Assembly: GCA_963728295.1 (NCBI GenBank)
Contig: CAVSKB010000019.1
Coordinates: forward strand, 1,136,162-1,200,161
Source: DATJKD01 sp963728295
Lineage (GTDB): Bacteria > Pseudomonadota > Gammaproteobacteria > Steroidobacterales > Steroidobacteraceae
Direction: 5' to 3'
Length of the DNA stretch: 64,000 nt
This document shows positions 1 to 9,377 of this stretch, one piece after another. The notes below the pieces were generated by a model that did not search any database, was not told where the DNA came from, and saw only the letters and a list, made by a program, of their open reading frames with translations. Each line of letters opens with the position of its first letter. Within the stretch, counting starts at the first letter, position 1. The position numbers were made by a program, and so were the translations under genes.

Positions 1-2
1 CC

Positions 3-230
3 CACAGCGTCACGCCAGTGGCGTTCCTGCGGCGCCAGCGGCTCGAGCGCGCGATCGCGCTGCTCGACTCGACGGTGCTGCCGGTCGGTGAGGTCGCCGC
101 GCGCGTCGGCCTGAGCCGGCTGGCGCTCTGGCGCGGCGTGCGCGCACTGCGCGGCGCACCGCCGCGCGAGCGCCGATGTCACAACCGCGCGATCAGTCGC
201 AAAACCGTCAGAACTGATAGCCCACAGTGA
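3..230 (+). CDS. AraC-family regulator, C-terminal fragment
   Basis: The reading frame is open from the left edge and ends in TGA. It encodes the last helix-turn-helix of an AraC/XylS regulator: a segment resembling SPVAFLRRLRLERA, then VGEVAARVGLSRLALWRG, in the usual place of the second recognition helix. Only about 50 residues are recognisable; the tail after RERR looks non-conserved. The start lies outside the window, so the apparent GTG at 18 is not a real start. Ligand and targets cannot be judged. Confidence 0.6.
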   Translation, partial: HSVTPVAFLRRQRLERAIALLDSTVLPVGEVAARVGLSRLALWRGVRALRGAPPRERRCHNRAISRKTVRTDSPQ

Positions 231-299
231 GCCCGTTAAGTCCTCGGCGGCATGTGTCGAAGTCGTTGCCGAAATAGACGCTCGGCATCGGTCGCTGCG

Positions 300-893
300 T
301 CAGGTCGACCGCAGCGTCGATACCGCGTCGCGCAGCATCCGTTTCTGTACCGCCGGGGCGATCACGCCCGGGCTCACGACTTCCGAAACGGCGATGCCAG
401 CGACGGTCGCCATGATCCCGCGATAGGCCCGCACGAGATTCACGTCGCGCGCGACCTCACCGGTGAGCTGCCCCTCGCGGAGCTCGCGCGTCCCAATGCG
501 GAGCGCCTTCGACACGTGGCTGTGCAGGTACTCCTGCATTTTCGGCGCGAGCGCCGCGCGCGCATAGAAGGCCAGCCGCACGACCCACTCGTCCCGCAGC
601 GACTCACTCATCGGCAGCACGACGACGAATCGCCGCTCGATTCGCTCGAGACCCGTGTAGCCGGCGACGATGTCGTGCTCGCGCGCCTCGTAGGCCGCCG
701 TCACGTGCAGCAGCGCACCGAACAGCAGCTCCTCCTTGTCGGCGAAGTAGTGCTGCACCATGCCCTTCGAGCAGCCGTGCGCGGCTGCGACGTTGCGGAG
801 GCTCAGTGTCTCGAGGCCCCGCGTGGCAATCCAGCGGGCGGCCTGTGCGGAGATCTCGCGGCGTTGTTGTTCAGAATCGACGACCTTCGGCAT
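300..893 (-). CDS. TetR-family transcriptional regulator
   Basis: A 197-residue protein of typical TetR length. The N-terminal helix-turn-helix is clear (RNVAAAHGCSKGMVQHYFADKEEL, split around residues 35-58; the motif HYFADKEEL is diagnostic). A BetI-like all-helical ligand domain follows. The start ATG at 893 has AAGGGG just upstream. It lies 73 bp downstream of the DUF7064-like gene on the same strand, so it could be the last gene of that operon or stand alone. It converges on the AraC fragment. Effector unknown. Confidence 0.85.
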   Translation of the reverse strand: MPKVVDSEQQRREISAQAARWIATRGLETLSLRNVAAAHGCSKGMVQHYFADKEELLFGALLHVTAAYEAREHDIVAGYTGLERIERRFVVVLPMSESLRDEWVVRLAFYARAALAPKMQEYLHSHVSKALRIGTRELREGQLTGEVARDVNLVRAYRGIMATVAGIAVSEVVSPGVIAPAVQKRMLRDAVSTLRST

Positions 894-966
894 AACCCCT
901 TACAGTGCCCCCGGCGGCGCCGATGTTGTTCGGCGGACGATGCAGAGTTTCCCGCTCGGGCGCATC

Positions 967-1938
967 CTAGCCCCCGCCGGAGAGCTTGCGGTAGAAGCTT
1001 CGCCATCGGTCGGGGTACATGGTGTTCTGAAGCTCGCCGATGCACGAGATTCCGTTGAACTGCCAGCTCGCCAGCGCCGACAGGTTGAAGAGCCCTGGGA
1101 ATGCCAGCGACGAGTAGTGGTTGAGCGCCGAGCCGCTGGCTGTGAGCGTCCTGCCCGTCGCGTCCGTGCCGCGGATCTCGGCCGTGAGCGGCGTACCTCG
1201 CGCGTCGCGCGTGTAGGAGACGGTGCCCTGCGATATCGCCTGGTACTCACCGTTCCTGATCAGGTAACCGGTCACGATCGGTGCGTCCACGTCCTTCGAT
1301 GTACCTTCGACCGGCGAGGCGTGATTCGAGACGACCAGAAACGCGTCCTTGCTCGAAGCCGTCGCGTGAAAATAGCCGATGTTCATGTCCCGGTTGTCGT
1401 CGCGACGTGCGCCCCACGAGCGGTCGCGGATCGACAGGCAATCGACGGCCATCTTCTCCCCGTTCACGACCAGCTCGCCCGTGATCCGCCCGCACTGGTC
1501 GATGCGTCCCCCGAACAGCTGCGTGTTGCCGATCGGTCGCGTCGCGATGTTGGCGCCGTGGATCGCCTCGAACCGCACATCGAGCGACAGTCGCGGGTGC
1601 GAGTAGCTCACGTCGAACTTCATCAGCGGCTCGAGCGACGTGATCCTGACGCCCTGCGGCAGCGAGAGCGTCGTGCCGTCGATCATCGCTTCGGCCTTCG
1701 GACACGGCAGGTGCCAGGCGTAGTCGCAATGCACGATCGTCCACGGATCCGAGCCGCGGTGATCCCACGCGAGCACGCCGCCGCCTGCAATCCCGAGGTT
1801 CGGCCGGAACCACGGATACACGTAGACCATCAGCTTCCGGTCCGGGATGAAGAACGAGAACCACCAGGACTCGTAGGCCCATGGATCGTCTCCGGCCGGG
1901 TGGAACATCGAATCGTGCTCGTGGAGAACGCCGCTCAT
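967..1938 (-). CDS. CrtC/DUF7064-like lipocalin-fold protein
   Basis: A 323-residue soluble protein without a signal peptide. Many Trp/Tyr/Asp strands (WWFSFFIPDRKLMVYVYPWF, LAWDHRGSDPW, IRDRSWGARRD) resemble the two-lobed lipocalin-like group that includes hydroxyneurosporene synthase (CrtC), tocopherol cyclase and DUF7064. The RDRSWG motif is typical of that group. Its ATG overlaps the TGA of the upstream kinase-like gene by 4 nt (ATGA), so the two are translationally coupled and probably act in one pathway. Members may bind or hydrate hydrophobic ligands; the reaction here is unknown. Confidence 0.55.
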   Translation of the reverse strand: MSGVLHEHDSMFHPAGDDPWAYESWWFSFFIPDRKLMVYVYPWFRPNLGIAGGGVLAWDHRGSDPWTIVHCDYAWHLPCPKAEAMIDGTTLSLPQGVRITSLEPLMKFDVSYSHPRLSLDVRFEAIHGANIATRPIGNTQLFGGRIDQCGRITGELVVNGEKMAVDCLSIRDRSWGARRDDNRDMNIGYFHATASSKDAFLVVSNHASPVEGTSKDVDAPIVTGYLIRNGEYQAISQGTVSYTRDARGTPLTAEIRGTDATGRTLTASGSALNHYSSLAFPGLFNLSALASWQFNGISCIGELQNTMYPDRWRSFYRKLSGGG

Positions 1939-3326
1939 TGGCCCACCCGTCCCCTGTACTCGAGCTCACGCTCGTACATCGGTCCCAGCATTTCCTTGAG
2001 CAAGACGTGCTGCAGCGACAGCTTCTTCAGCAGCCACCGGAGAATCGTCGCGCGCTGTTCGTCGGTGGAAGTGCGGAGCGCCTCGGCGAGCGCGGCACGG
2101 CCTGCCTCGACGGAGGCGACCTCGCCGCCGAGCACGGTCTGCAGCGCCTCGAGTTCCTCCCGGCGCACGCGGTCGGTGCCGTAGTCCGCGAGATTCCGCA
2201 GATACGACAGCAGCCCTGCGACGCCGTCCAGCTTCGCCTGCAGATATGGCTCGGCCACGGCGGGTTTGACCTGTTCGGTAAGCAGAGCGGCCCCGTACCC
2301 GTACAGGTCGCGCGTTACGCCCGGCACGGCCGCGATCGCCGGCACCGGCGGCAAGGCCTGGCCCGACAACCGCGCGAGCAGCTTCGCGATCGCGAACAGG
2401 TTGACCTGCATGAACTTGACGAAGATCGGCACGTCGAGCGCGGTGGAGATCTTCGCGAGACCCATCGACATCCCGATGCACCAGCGCGTAAGCATCAGCA
2501 CGATGCAGTAGTCGAGCTCGTCCGGGTCGACCTTCCTGCCCGAAAGCCTCGCGTAGGTGTCGACGTGCTGCTTGAGGTCGCCGAACGGCACGCCGAGCGT
2601 GCGCGCGATGATCGCGGCCAGGTCCTCGAGCGGGTGTCCCGCGTGAACGAGCTCCCAGTCGATCAGCGCCTTGAGCGACGACCCCTCGAACATGAAGTTG
2701 CCCGGCCCGATGTCGCCGTGCACCAGCACCGGCGCCTGGTCGCCGCCCAGCGCCCGACGATACAGCCAGTCGAGCGCAAACGTGATGACCGGCTCCGGGT
2801 GCGGGACGTGCTTGCGGAACAGCTCACCCCAGAACTGGATGTCCTCGCGCAGCGCCTCGCAGACCGTGCGAGGCGTCGCGACGCCGAAAACCTTCTGCAC
2901 GTCGATCGGCGTGCGATGCAGCAGCGCAAGTTGGGCCAGCAGCTCGACCTGAAGTGCCGCGGCCTGCGTCGTATCCGTGACGCTGAAGAAATTGGACGTG
3001 CCCGCAACCTTCTCCATCAGCACGGCCTCATGCGCCGCGTTGAAGCCGAAGATCTCCGGGATCCGAACCTTCGTCCCCTTCAGGGACTCAAGCGTCGACA
3101 CTTCGCGCTGCAGCGTGAAGATCGTGCCGGACAGCGGCCCGGACCCGGTGTCGACCCGTAGGAACGCCTCTTCGCGCCGCGCGCCTGGCGCGAGCTTGAG
3201 AGCAAAACTCTGCCGCGACGCGCCTCCGGTGATCCGCTCACAGGAGATGACTTGACCTCCAAGCACGCCCGCCACCCACGACAGCAGGTCCGGCTTCAAG
3301 CCGCTGGCGCCGGGATCGTTCGACAT
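1935..3326 (-). CDS. Aminoglycoside-phosphotransferase-fold kinase
   Basis: A 463-residue APH/choline-kinase-fold protein. The catalytic loop HGDIGPGN lies near residue 200 and is followed by the metal-binding segment LIDWELVHAGHPLEDLA, so the phosphotransfer machinery is complete. The C-terminal extension of about 150 residues is helical. I chose the ATG at 3326 because GGAAGGAG lies about 8 nt upstream; the longer frame to 3434 lacks a comparable site. Such kinases are often found beside lipid or acyl-CoA genes, and drug resistance is not implied. It is first gene of a coupled pair with the CrtC/DUF7064-like protein and diverges from the SDR across the 3327-3575 gap. Confidence 0.75.
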   Translation of the reverse strand: MSNDPGASGLKPDLLSWVAGVLGGQVISCERITGGASRQSFALKLAPGARREEAFLRVDTGSGPLSGTIFTLQREVSTLESLKGTKVRIPEIFGFNAAHEAVLMEKVAGTSNFFSVTDTTQAAALQVELLAQLALLHRTPIDVQKVFGVATPRTVCEALREDIQFWGELFRKHVPHPEPVITFALDWLYRRALGGDQAPVLVHGDIGPGNFMFEGSSLKALIDWELVHAGHPLEDLAAIIARTLGVPFGDLKQHVDTYARLSGRKVDPDELDYCIVLMLTRWCIGMSMGLAKISTALDVPIFVKFMQVNLFAIAKLLARLSGQALPPVPAIAAVPGVTRDLYGYGAALLTEQVKPAVAEPYLQAKLDGVAGLLSYLRNLADYGTDRVRREELEALQTVLGGEVASVEAGRAALAEALRTSTDEQRATILRWLLKKLSLQHVLLKEMLGPMYERELEYRGRVGQ

Positions 3327-3392
3327 CGTTGGTGCTCCTTCCGTCCCCGACGGTCCAGAGATCGGCGCGCCGATCGCGTCGCGGTAACCTAT

Positions 3393-3412
3393 CACAATCC
3401 GTATGGCTTGCA
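3393..3412. promoter_or_regulatory. Degenerate copy of the TGCAAGCCA/TGGCTTGCA operator
   Basis: The right half TGGCTTGCA (3404-3412) is identical to the right arm of the perfect palindrome at 3537-3556. The left half (CACAATCCG) keeps only five of nine positions. It sits 67 bp upstream of the kinase-gene start, on that side of the divergent promoter region, and could be a weaker second site for the same regulator. Confidence 0.45.
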
Positions 3413-3536
3413 ATAACCCCGCCCGGAACCGCACTAGTCTCCCGATAAACAGCAGTATTCTGGCGCCAAAGTCTGCCTTTGTTGTCGAGCCGCAAGGATT
3501 GACGTCGATTTGCGGTGGCGGTAGTCTCGCTCGCTA

Positions 3537-3556
3537 TGCAAGCCAGTTGGCTTGCA
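3537..3556. promoter_or_regulatory. Perfect 9-2-9 palindrome, candidate operator
   Basis: TGCAAGCCA, two bases (GT), then TGGCTTGCA: both arms match exactly. It lies in the 249-bp divergent gap, 20 bp upstream of the preferred SDR start (TTG at 3576). Length and symmetry suit a dimeric regulator such as GntR, LacI or TetR type. The TetR gene at 300-893 is the nearest candidate, which is inference only. Confidence 0.6.
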
Positions 3557-3575
3557 AACAGACGAGGCCGGGAAC

Positions 3576-4339
3576 TTGTCCAGACGGTTTCAAGGCAGGC
3601 AAGCGCTCGTCACCGGGGCCACGCAGGGCCTCGGTCTCGAGGTCGCGCGCTTGCTGCACTCCGAGGGCGCCGCCGTGATCCTGACCGGCCGGGACGACGC
3701 CCGAGCCGCGTGCCGCGCTCCAGGGGATCGAAGGCTGCGAGTACTGGCATCTCGACGTGCGCGAGGAGGCCGACTGGAATCAGACCGCGGAGCGCCTACG
3801 CACCGAGCGGCAGCCGCTCGACGTGCTGGTCAACAACGCCGCGATCGTGCGCTACGAATCGCTGCTCGAAAGTTCGACGGCGAGCTTCCGGGAGGTCATG
3901 GAGACCAACCTGATGGGCGTCTTCTTCGGCATGCGGGCGCTGATCCCGCTGATGGTGCGCGGTGCCAGCATCGTCAACATCTCGTCCTGCTCCGGTCTCG
4001 AGGGCATCAACGGAGCCTCCAGCTACGTCGCGTCGAAGTGGGCGGTCACGGGATTGACCAAGGCCGCGGCGCTCGAGCTCGGCCGCCGTGGCATCCGCGT
4101 GAACTCCGTGCACCCGCGCTCGATCGCGACCGAGATGATCGCCGACAAGATGACCGAGGCCGGCGACGAGGCGCTCTTCGGCCGCCAGGCCATCCCGCGG
4201 GTCGGGCTGCGCGAGCGAAGTCGCCGCGATGGTCGCGTTCCTCGCCTCGTCCGAGAGCAGTTACTGCACCGGCGGGACGTACCTGGTCGACGGCGGCTAC
4301 ATGGCGGGCCAGGTCATACCCACGTTGCCGATGTCCTGA
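3576..4339 (+). CDS. Short-chain dehydrogenase/reductase (two frameshifts)
   Basis: Classical SDR of about 250 residues when the frames are joined: cofactor loop TGATQGLG, then NNAA, the catalytic YVASK, VNSVHP, and the C-terminal FLASSESSYCTGGTYLVDGG. The frame changes near 3705 and again near 4210. Total length is 764 nt, two more than a multiple of three, as expected for two one-base insertions. Start: TTG at 3576 with GAGG 8 nt upstream; TTG at 3552 is the alternative but falls inside the palindrome. It is followed 14 bp later by the isomerase-like gene, so probably first in an operon. Likely oxidises or reduces a polyol or sugar derivative. Confidence 0.75.
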
Positions 4340-4353
4340 GGAGTGCAGGCTCG

Positions 4354-5190
4354 ATGACTCAGCGCAGCTCTGACCCGTATCTCGTCCTCTGCTCGGCCAC
4401 GATTTTCGATCGGTCGCTGGAGGACAAGATCGAGGCCGCCGCCGGCGGCGGTTTCAAGGGCGTCACGTTCTGGCCGCACGATTGCGCCGGCGCGAAGGCG
4501 CGCGGACTCAACGACGGCGCGATCCGCCGGTTGCTCGACGACAACGGTGTGGCCGTGGACGGTGTCGACTGCCTGCTCGACTGGCTGCCGGGCGACCAGG
4601 TTCCGGACATGCCGGTGTTCCGCGCCACCGAGGACGATCTCTACGCTGTGGTCGAAGCGGTCGGCGGCGCGAGGTTCATCACCGTCGCGCAGGCCTTCGG
4701 CCAGGCCGTCGACGTCGCACGGGCCACGGAGCTCTTCGCCGGGATCTGCGAACGCGCCGCGCGCCGCAAGCTCCTCGTCACGCTCGAGCCCGTGGCCTGG
4801 GCCGGCATCGGCAGTCACGCAGTCGCAAGAGCGATCGTCGAGGGCTCGAAGGCGCCGAACGCGCGCATTGCGTTCGATGCGTGGGCGTTTTTCCGCGGCG
4901 GGAGCCGCATCGAGGACCTGCGGGCGACGCCCGGTGCCCTGATGGACAACGTCCAGCTCAACGACGGTCCGGTCAAGGCCTGGCCGGACCTGTTCGCGGA
5001 AGCGTCGGACCGGTTGTTGCCGGGCGACGGCGAGTTGCCCGTCGCCGAGACGATCGCCGCGATGCGGGCGAGCGGCTACGCGGGCCGCTGGGCGATCGAA
5101 GCGCCTTCCTCGAGGTGGAGAGATCTTTCAGCGAAGGAAATCGGCAGGCAATGCGGCGCGGCGATGCGCCGCTCGCTCGCCGTCCAGTGA
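4354..5190 (+). CDS. Sugar-phosphate isomerase/epimerase-like TIM-barrel protein
   Basis: A 278-residue member of the xylose-isomerase-like (AP endonuclease 2) TIM-barrel family. Visible marks are GFKGVTFWPHD near the N-terminus, LVTLEPVAW (metal-binding Glu strand), IAFDAWAFFRGG, NVQLNDGP and a final WAIEAPSS strand. GAGGAG overlaps the stop of the SDR and serves as ribosome-binding site. These proteins isomerise or epimerise sugars or related hydroxyketones, and pairing with an SDR upstream is common. Substrate unknown. Confidence 0.75.
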   Translation: MTQRSSDPYLVLCSATIFDRSLEDKIEAAAGGGFKGVTFWPHDCAGAKARGLNDGAIRRLLDDNGVAVDGVDCLLDWLPGDQVPDMPVFRATEDDLYAVVEAVGGARFITVAQAFGQAVDVARATELFAGICERAARRKLLVTLEPVAWAGIGSHAVARAIVEGSKAPNARIAFDAWAFFRGGSRIEDLRATPGALMDNVQLNDGPVKAWPDLFAEASDRLLPGDGELPVAETIAAMRASGYAGRWAIEAPSSRWRDLSAKEIGRQCGAAMRRSLAVQ

Positions 5191-5213
5191 GCACTTTCAG
5201 GGGGAAATACTCG

Positions 5214-7515
5214 ATGATCCGCAAGACAAAGTCCGGATACGCCATCCCCAGGGCCGTACGAATCGCGCTGCTGGGCAGCGCCTGCGTACCGTTCGCCGGC
5301 CCCGCGCTGGCGCAGGACGCGGCGCCCGCGCTCGAGGAAGTGATCGTCACCGCGCAGAAGCGCGAGCAGCGACTGCAGGACGTGCCGACGACGGTCAGCG
5401 TGCTGTCGGGCGAGGCGCTCGATGCGGCGCAGATCACCGAGGTCAACCAGCTCTCGACGCTGTCGCCGAGCATCTTCATCAATTCGGACCAGACCGGCCG
5501 CAACTCGAAGGTCAAGATCCGGGGCGTGGGTCCGGACGAGCAGTCGACGCTGCGGCCCGCGGTCGGGTTCTTCTACAACGACATCCCGCTGCTCAACCAG
5601 CTGCAGGGGGGACTGTCCGTCGCGTCCGATCTGGATCTCGGCGATCTCGACCGAGTCGAGGTGCTGCAGGGACCGCAGTCCACGCTGTTCGGCGAATCCG
5701 TCTCGGGCGGCGCGATCGCGTTCTACAACCGCCGGCCGAGCGGCGAAGACCCCTTCAACGGCAAGGTGTCGATCGTGGCCGGCGACCACGACCTGCAGCA
5801 GATCCGCGGCAGCATCGGCGGACCGCTCGGCGAGAAGTTCGCGTTCCGCGCCGCCGCGCATCACAACGAGTACCAGGACCAGGTCGTCAACACGGTCGAC
5901 GGCTCGCGACGCAAGCTCGAGGGCGAGGGCTACTCGGCGCAGTTGCTGTTCGAGCCGACCGACTATCTGCGCTTCATCCTCGAGTTCAACCACCGCGAGA
6001 GCCGGCAGGACGGCGGCGCGAACGACGGCATGGATGCGATCTCCTACGGTGCGGGCACGATCGCCGCCGCCGCTGCGCAGGGCATCACGCTCACGCCGCA
6101 GGACCCGTTCGACCGCAAGGTGCAGATGGTGTTTCCGTTCCACGAGGAGCTCGTGAACGAGCTCACCTCGCTGCATGTGAACTGGGACATCAACGACCAG
6201 TGGAGCCTGACGTCGGTCACGGGCTACCAGGACAACCAGGACCATTACGGCGGCGACGAGCCGATCGCCGGCGGCTACAACGCGAGCAACGGCGTGATCG
6301 TCGGCTTCTTCGCGACCGGTGAGCAGCGGATCCATTACACGACCGAGGAGCTGCGGCTCAACTTCGCGGGCGACAGGCTCGACTCGATGTTCGGCGTCTT
6401 CTACGGCGACTACCAGGCGCCGCTCTCGCGCGGCGACTTCGGCTCCGTGTTTCCGGGCTTCATTTTCCCGCTGGCGCAGTACGTCACGGTCGACAAGCAG
6501 ACGTGGTCAGTCTTCAACCACAACTCGTGGCGGTTCAGCGGACGACTGGGAGCTCGTGTTCGGCGCGCGCTACACTGGAGGAGTCGGACGATGGCCAGAA
6601 CGGCCTCGTGTTTGGTGTCGGCGCATATTCCGGTGCAGCCGCTCGACACCAGCCTCTTCCCACAGGTGAGCTCGGACGAGGACGCCTGGGGCGGCACGCT
6701 CAAGCTGCTGCGGGACCTGAACGACCAGGTCACGGTGTACGCCGGCATCGACCGTGGCTTCCGCCTGGGCGGCATCAACAATCTCGGCCAGCCGAACTAC
6801 GACACCGAGATCGCTCTCAACTACGAGATCGGGCTCAAGGGACTGTTCCTCGACAACACGCTGCGCCTGAACGCGAGCGTGTTTCTCACCGACTACGACG
6901 GTTACCAGGTCGTGCAATACAACTCCGAGGCTTTCACGTTCATCGTGCAGAACGCGGACGTGATCGGCCAGGGCGTGGAGCTCGACGCGCAGTGGGCACC
7001 GACCAGCGGTCTCGAGCTTGGCGCGAGCGTCGCATGGAACGACACGTACTACGACAGTTTCCTCGGGGCGCCGTGCGACAGCTATCAGCTCGCGATTCGG
7101 CACGTGCCCGAACGATCCCGTCGCCGGCGCCCAGGACCTGACCGACGAGCAGCTGTCCGCCGCTCCGAAATGGGTCGGCAACCTGAACGCTCAGTACACC
7201 GCCGGGCTCGGCTCCACCTCGCTCGAATGGTTCATGCGCGGCGAGTACGTCGTACCGCGGGCTCGAGCCTGTCGCACCCGGTCGGCGATGGCGGCGATCC
7301 GATGCAGGAGATCGGCTCGTACGGTCTCGTCAACGCGAGCCTGGGCATTTCGTCGGACGCGGGGCTGGGACATCACGCTGTGGGGCAAAAACCTCACCGA
7401 CAAGGACTACTTCACGAACATCTCGCGAGCGCCGGTGGGCTCGGAGCCCGACTACGTGACCGCCCGCATCGGGATGGAGCGAAGCTACGGCGTCAATCTC
7501 TCGTACAGCTTCTGA
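5214..7515 (+). CDS. TonB-dependent outer-membrane receptor (about six frameshifts)
   Basis: The N-terminus has a signal peptide ending ALAQD, a TonB-box-like EVIVTAQKREQ, a plug domain (DVPTTVSVLSG; RVEVLQGPQSTLFG) and then a beta-barrel. The C-terminus is ITLWGKNLTDKDY ending in YSF, the usual terminal aromatic. The frame changes near 6536, 6577, 6635, 7095, 7258 and 7365, yet each piece between remains recognisable barrel sequence. This density could mean sequencing error or a decaying gene. The ATG at 5214 follows AGGGGGAA. The SDR/isomerase pair upstream suggests uptake of a carbohydrate or other organic ligand rather than an iron chelate. Confidence 0.8.
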
Positions 7516-7544
7516 TCCGCGAGACGAGCCGTATCGTAGTCACG

Positions 7545-8360
7545 TCAGCGCACGCGATTCATCAACGTCCCGATGGGTTCGATGGTGATTTCGATCTCAT
7601 CTCCGGCAGCGAGGGTGAAATCCCCCTCCGGTACGATCCCGGTGCCGGTTAGGAGGTAGCAGCCATTCGGGAAGGAGCACTCCCGGAATAGGAAGCCCAC
7701 GAGCTCCTCCGGGCTGCGCCTCATCTGCGACAGCCGGGCCGAGCCACGATAGACGTCAGTTCCGAGTCGCGCGACCCGCAGGGCGATCTCCGTCGACGGC
7801 GCCAGGCGTTCTTCCGAAATCAGCAGGCAGGGCCCCAGCGCACAACCGCCGTCGTAGATCTTGGCCTGCGGCAGATACAGAGGATTGGCGCCCTCGATGC
7901 TTCTCGAGCTCATGTCGTTGCCGATCGTATAGCCGAAGATGAGCCCCTCGCGATTGACCGCCAGCGTCAGCTCGGCCTCCGGCACGTTCCACGGAGAATC
8001 CGCGCGGATCCGCACCTCATCGCCGTGGCCGACGACGCGATGCGGTGTCGCCTTGAAGAAAAGCTCGGGTCGCTCGGCCTGATAGACGCGGTCGTAAACG
8101 TCCGCCTCACGCGCCGACTCCTCCATGCGAGCCTCGCGGCTGCGGTAGTACGTGACGCCCGCGGCCCAGACTTCCTGACCCTCGAGCGGCGGATGCAGAT
8201 TTCCGGCGACGCGTGCGTCGCCGACTTCCTCGAGGCGTGAGCGCAGCCACGCGACGGGCTCGCTCGCGCGGAAGAGCGCGTCGAAGGAGAAGTCGCGTGC
8301 GCGATACCAGCGCTGCTCCGCCAGCACCAGGATCCCCGACGGCGTCTGATAGACCTTCAC
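7545..8360 (-). CDS. FAH-family sugar-acid dehydratase/hydrolase (KdaD-like)
   Basis: A 271-residue fumarylacetoacetate-hydrolase-fold enzyme. Metal ligands are visible in PEAELTLAV (Glu-x-Glu) and GYTIGNDMSSRSIEG (Asp). The stretch NPLYLPQAKIYDGGCALGP recalls 2-keto-3-deoxy-D-arabinonate dehydratase and related pentonate-pathway enzymes of the superfamily. Such an enzyme turns 2-keto-3-deoxypentonate into 2-oxoglutarate semialdehyde. It is the last gene of the unit starting at 11394, 39 bp after the GRP transporter. The family is secure; the exact reaction is inference from similarity and from the aldose-oxidation genes nearby. Confidence 0.7.
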   Translation of the reverse strand: MKVYQTPSGILVLAEQRWYRARDFSFDALFRASEPVAWLRSRLEEVGDARVAGNLHPPLEGQEVWAAGVTYYRSREARMEESAREADVYDRVYQAERPELFFKATPHRVVGHGDEVRIRADSPWNVPEAELTLAVNREGLIFGYTIGNDMSSRSIEGANPLYLPQAKIYDGGCALGPCLLISEERLAPSTEIALRVARLGTDVYRGSARLSQMRRSPEELVGFLFRECSFPNGCYLLTGTGIVPEGDFTLAAGDEIEITIEPIGTLMNRVR

Positions 8361-8399
8361 GCTGGATCAGAACCGGGGTGCGACCCTGTTTCGGGCATA

Positions 8400-9374
8400 T
8401 CAGATCGTGTATGCGACGGCCATCGTCGCGACGCCCACGGCATAGAGAATCAAGGCTGCGCCGATGAACTTCCGCGAGCTCGCCGGCCCCTTGGCAAACT
8501 CATCCCACACGAACACTCCCCAGAGCGCGCCGACCATCGGAGCGCCGCTCCCGATACCGACGCTGATGGCGACGCCGACCAGGCCCGCGGAGATGAAGTT
8601 GAACACGGTGCCGCTGCACCAGACCGCGCCGGCGAGAAGCCCGAGGACGTGCCAGGTCGTGGAACCGCGGAAGTATCCGCTGATGTCGCCAGCCTCACCG
8701 ACCAGCGGCCACCTGACCAGGATGGGAATGGCAATCAGCGTCGCCAGGCAGGCACCCACCATGTAGAGAACCGACACCGTATAGGAGTCGAGCGCGGAGC
8801 TGCCGCTGATTGCTGCGGTGACGAACGGCGGAAAGAATCCGATCAGCAGGCCGGATACCAGAGCCAGCGTGATGCCCTTGGTCTTGTCGACCGTGGTGAC
8901 GTGGCCGAGACGCCGATACGCCGTGGCGGTGACCTGCGCGGCGACGAGCAGGATGAGGGCGCTCACGGCCAGCACCCACCCGTTGCCGACGGGCTGCAGC
9001 CAGTAGCTCGCGCCGAGGCCGAGCACGATGGCGGGAATCGCCGCGATCGGGAACGCCACCGCCAGCCCCGCGATGACGATCGCCGTGAGCAGCAGGATGT
9101 TGCCGATGTTCCAGATGAACCCGCCGACGATCGCAAATGCCGCCTCGCGCGCCCCGGCCTGGAATACGACGTCGAAGAAACCAAGGCCGTCCCCGGGCCC
9201 GAGGGTGACGCCGAAGAGGATCGCCGTGATGAGGAAGCCAAGCGTGTAATCGATGTAGAAGTACTCGAGCCGCCAGCCCGGCAGCTTCTTCAGGAAGTTG
9301 GGCCACGAGCCCCAGCACACCATCGAGATGAGCATGAGGATGAGGGCGACGAAATAGGTTTGCGGTGCGTACAC
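8400..9374 (-). CDS. GRP/ureide-permease-like sugar transporter, copy 1
   Basis: A 324-residue, all-hydrophobic protein with about ten membrane helices. Family marks are MVCWGSWPNFLK at the start, WNIGNILLLTAIVIAGLAVA and VGIGSGAPMVGALWGV. It belongs to the drug/metabolite-transporter superfamily, in the glucose/ribose-porter or ureide-permease branch, acting in the inner membrane. GTG start, 3 bp after the stop of the cyclase gene, so co-translated. A close paralogue lies at 16236-17222 in the divergent unit. Probably imports the monosaccharide or sugar acid handled by the surrounding enzymes. Confidence 0.75.
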   Translation of the reverse strand: MYAPQTYFVALILMLISMVCWGSWPNFLKKLPGWRLEYFYIDYTLGFLITAILFGVTLGPGDGLGFFDVVFQAGAREAAFAIVGGFIWNIGNILLLTAIVIAGLAVAFPIAAIPAIVLGLGASYWLQPVGNGWVLAVSALILLVAAQVTATAYRRLGHVTTVDKTKGITLALVSGLLIGFFPPFVTAAISGSSALDSYTVSVLYMVGACLATLIAIPILVRWPLVGEAGDISGYFRGSTTWHVLGLLAGAVWCSGTVFNFISAGLVGVAISVGIGSGAPMVGALWGVFVWDEFAKGPASSRKFIGAALILYAVGVATMAVAYTI

Positions 9375-9377
9375 GGC

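Noticed and set aside
760..2184. Long plus-strand reading frame opposite the CrtC/DUF7064-like gene
   Set aside because: Arg/Pro/Ala-rich composition without any motif; it is the antisense shadow of a coherent minus-strand gene in GC-rich DNA.
1935..3326. Aminoglycoside resistance gene
   Set aside because: The fold is APH, but the length, the neighbour and the C-terminal extension fit the broad kinase family; nothing points to antibiotics.
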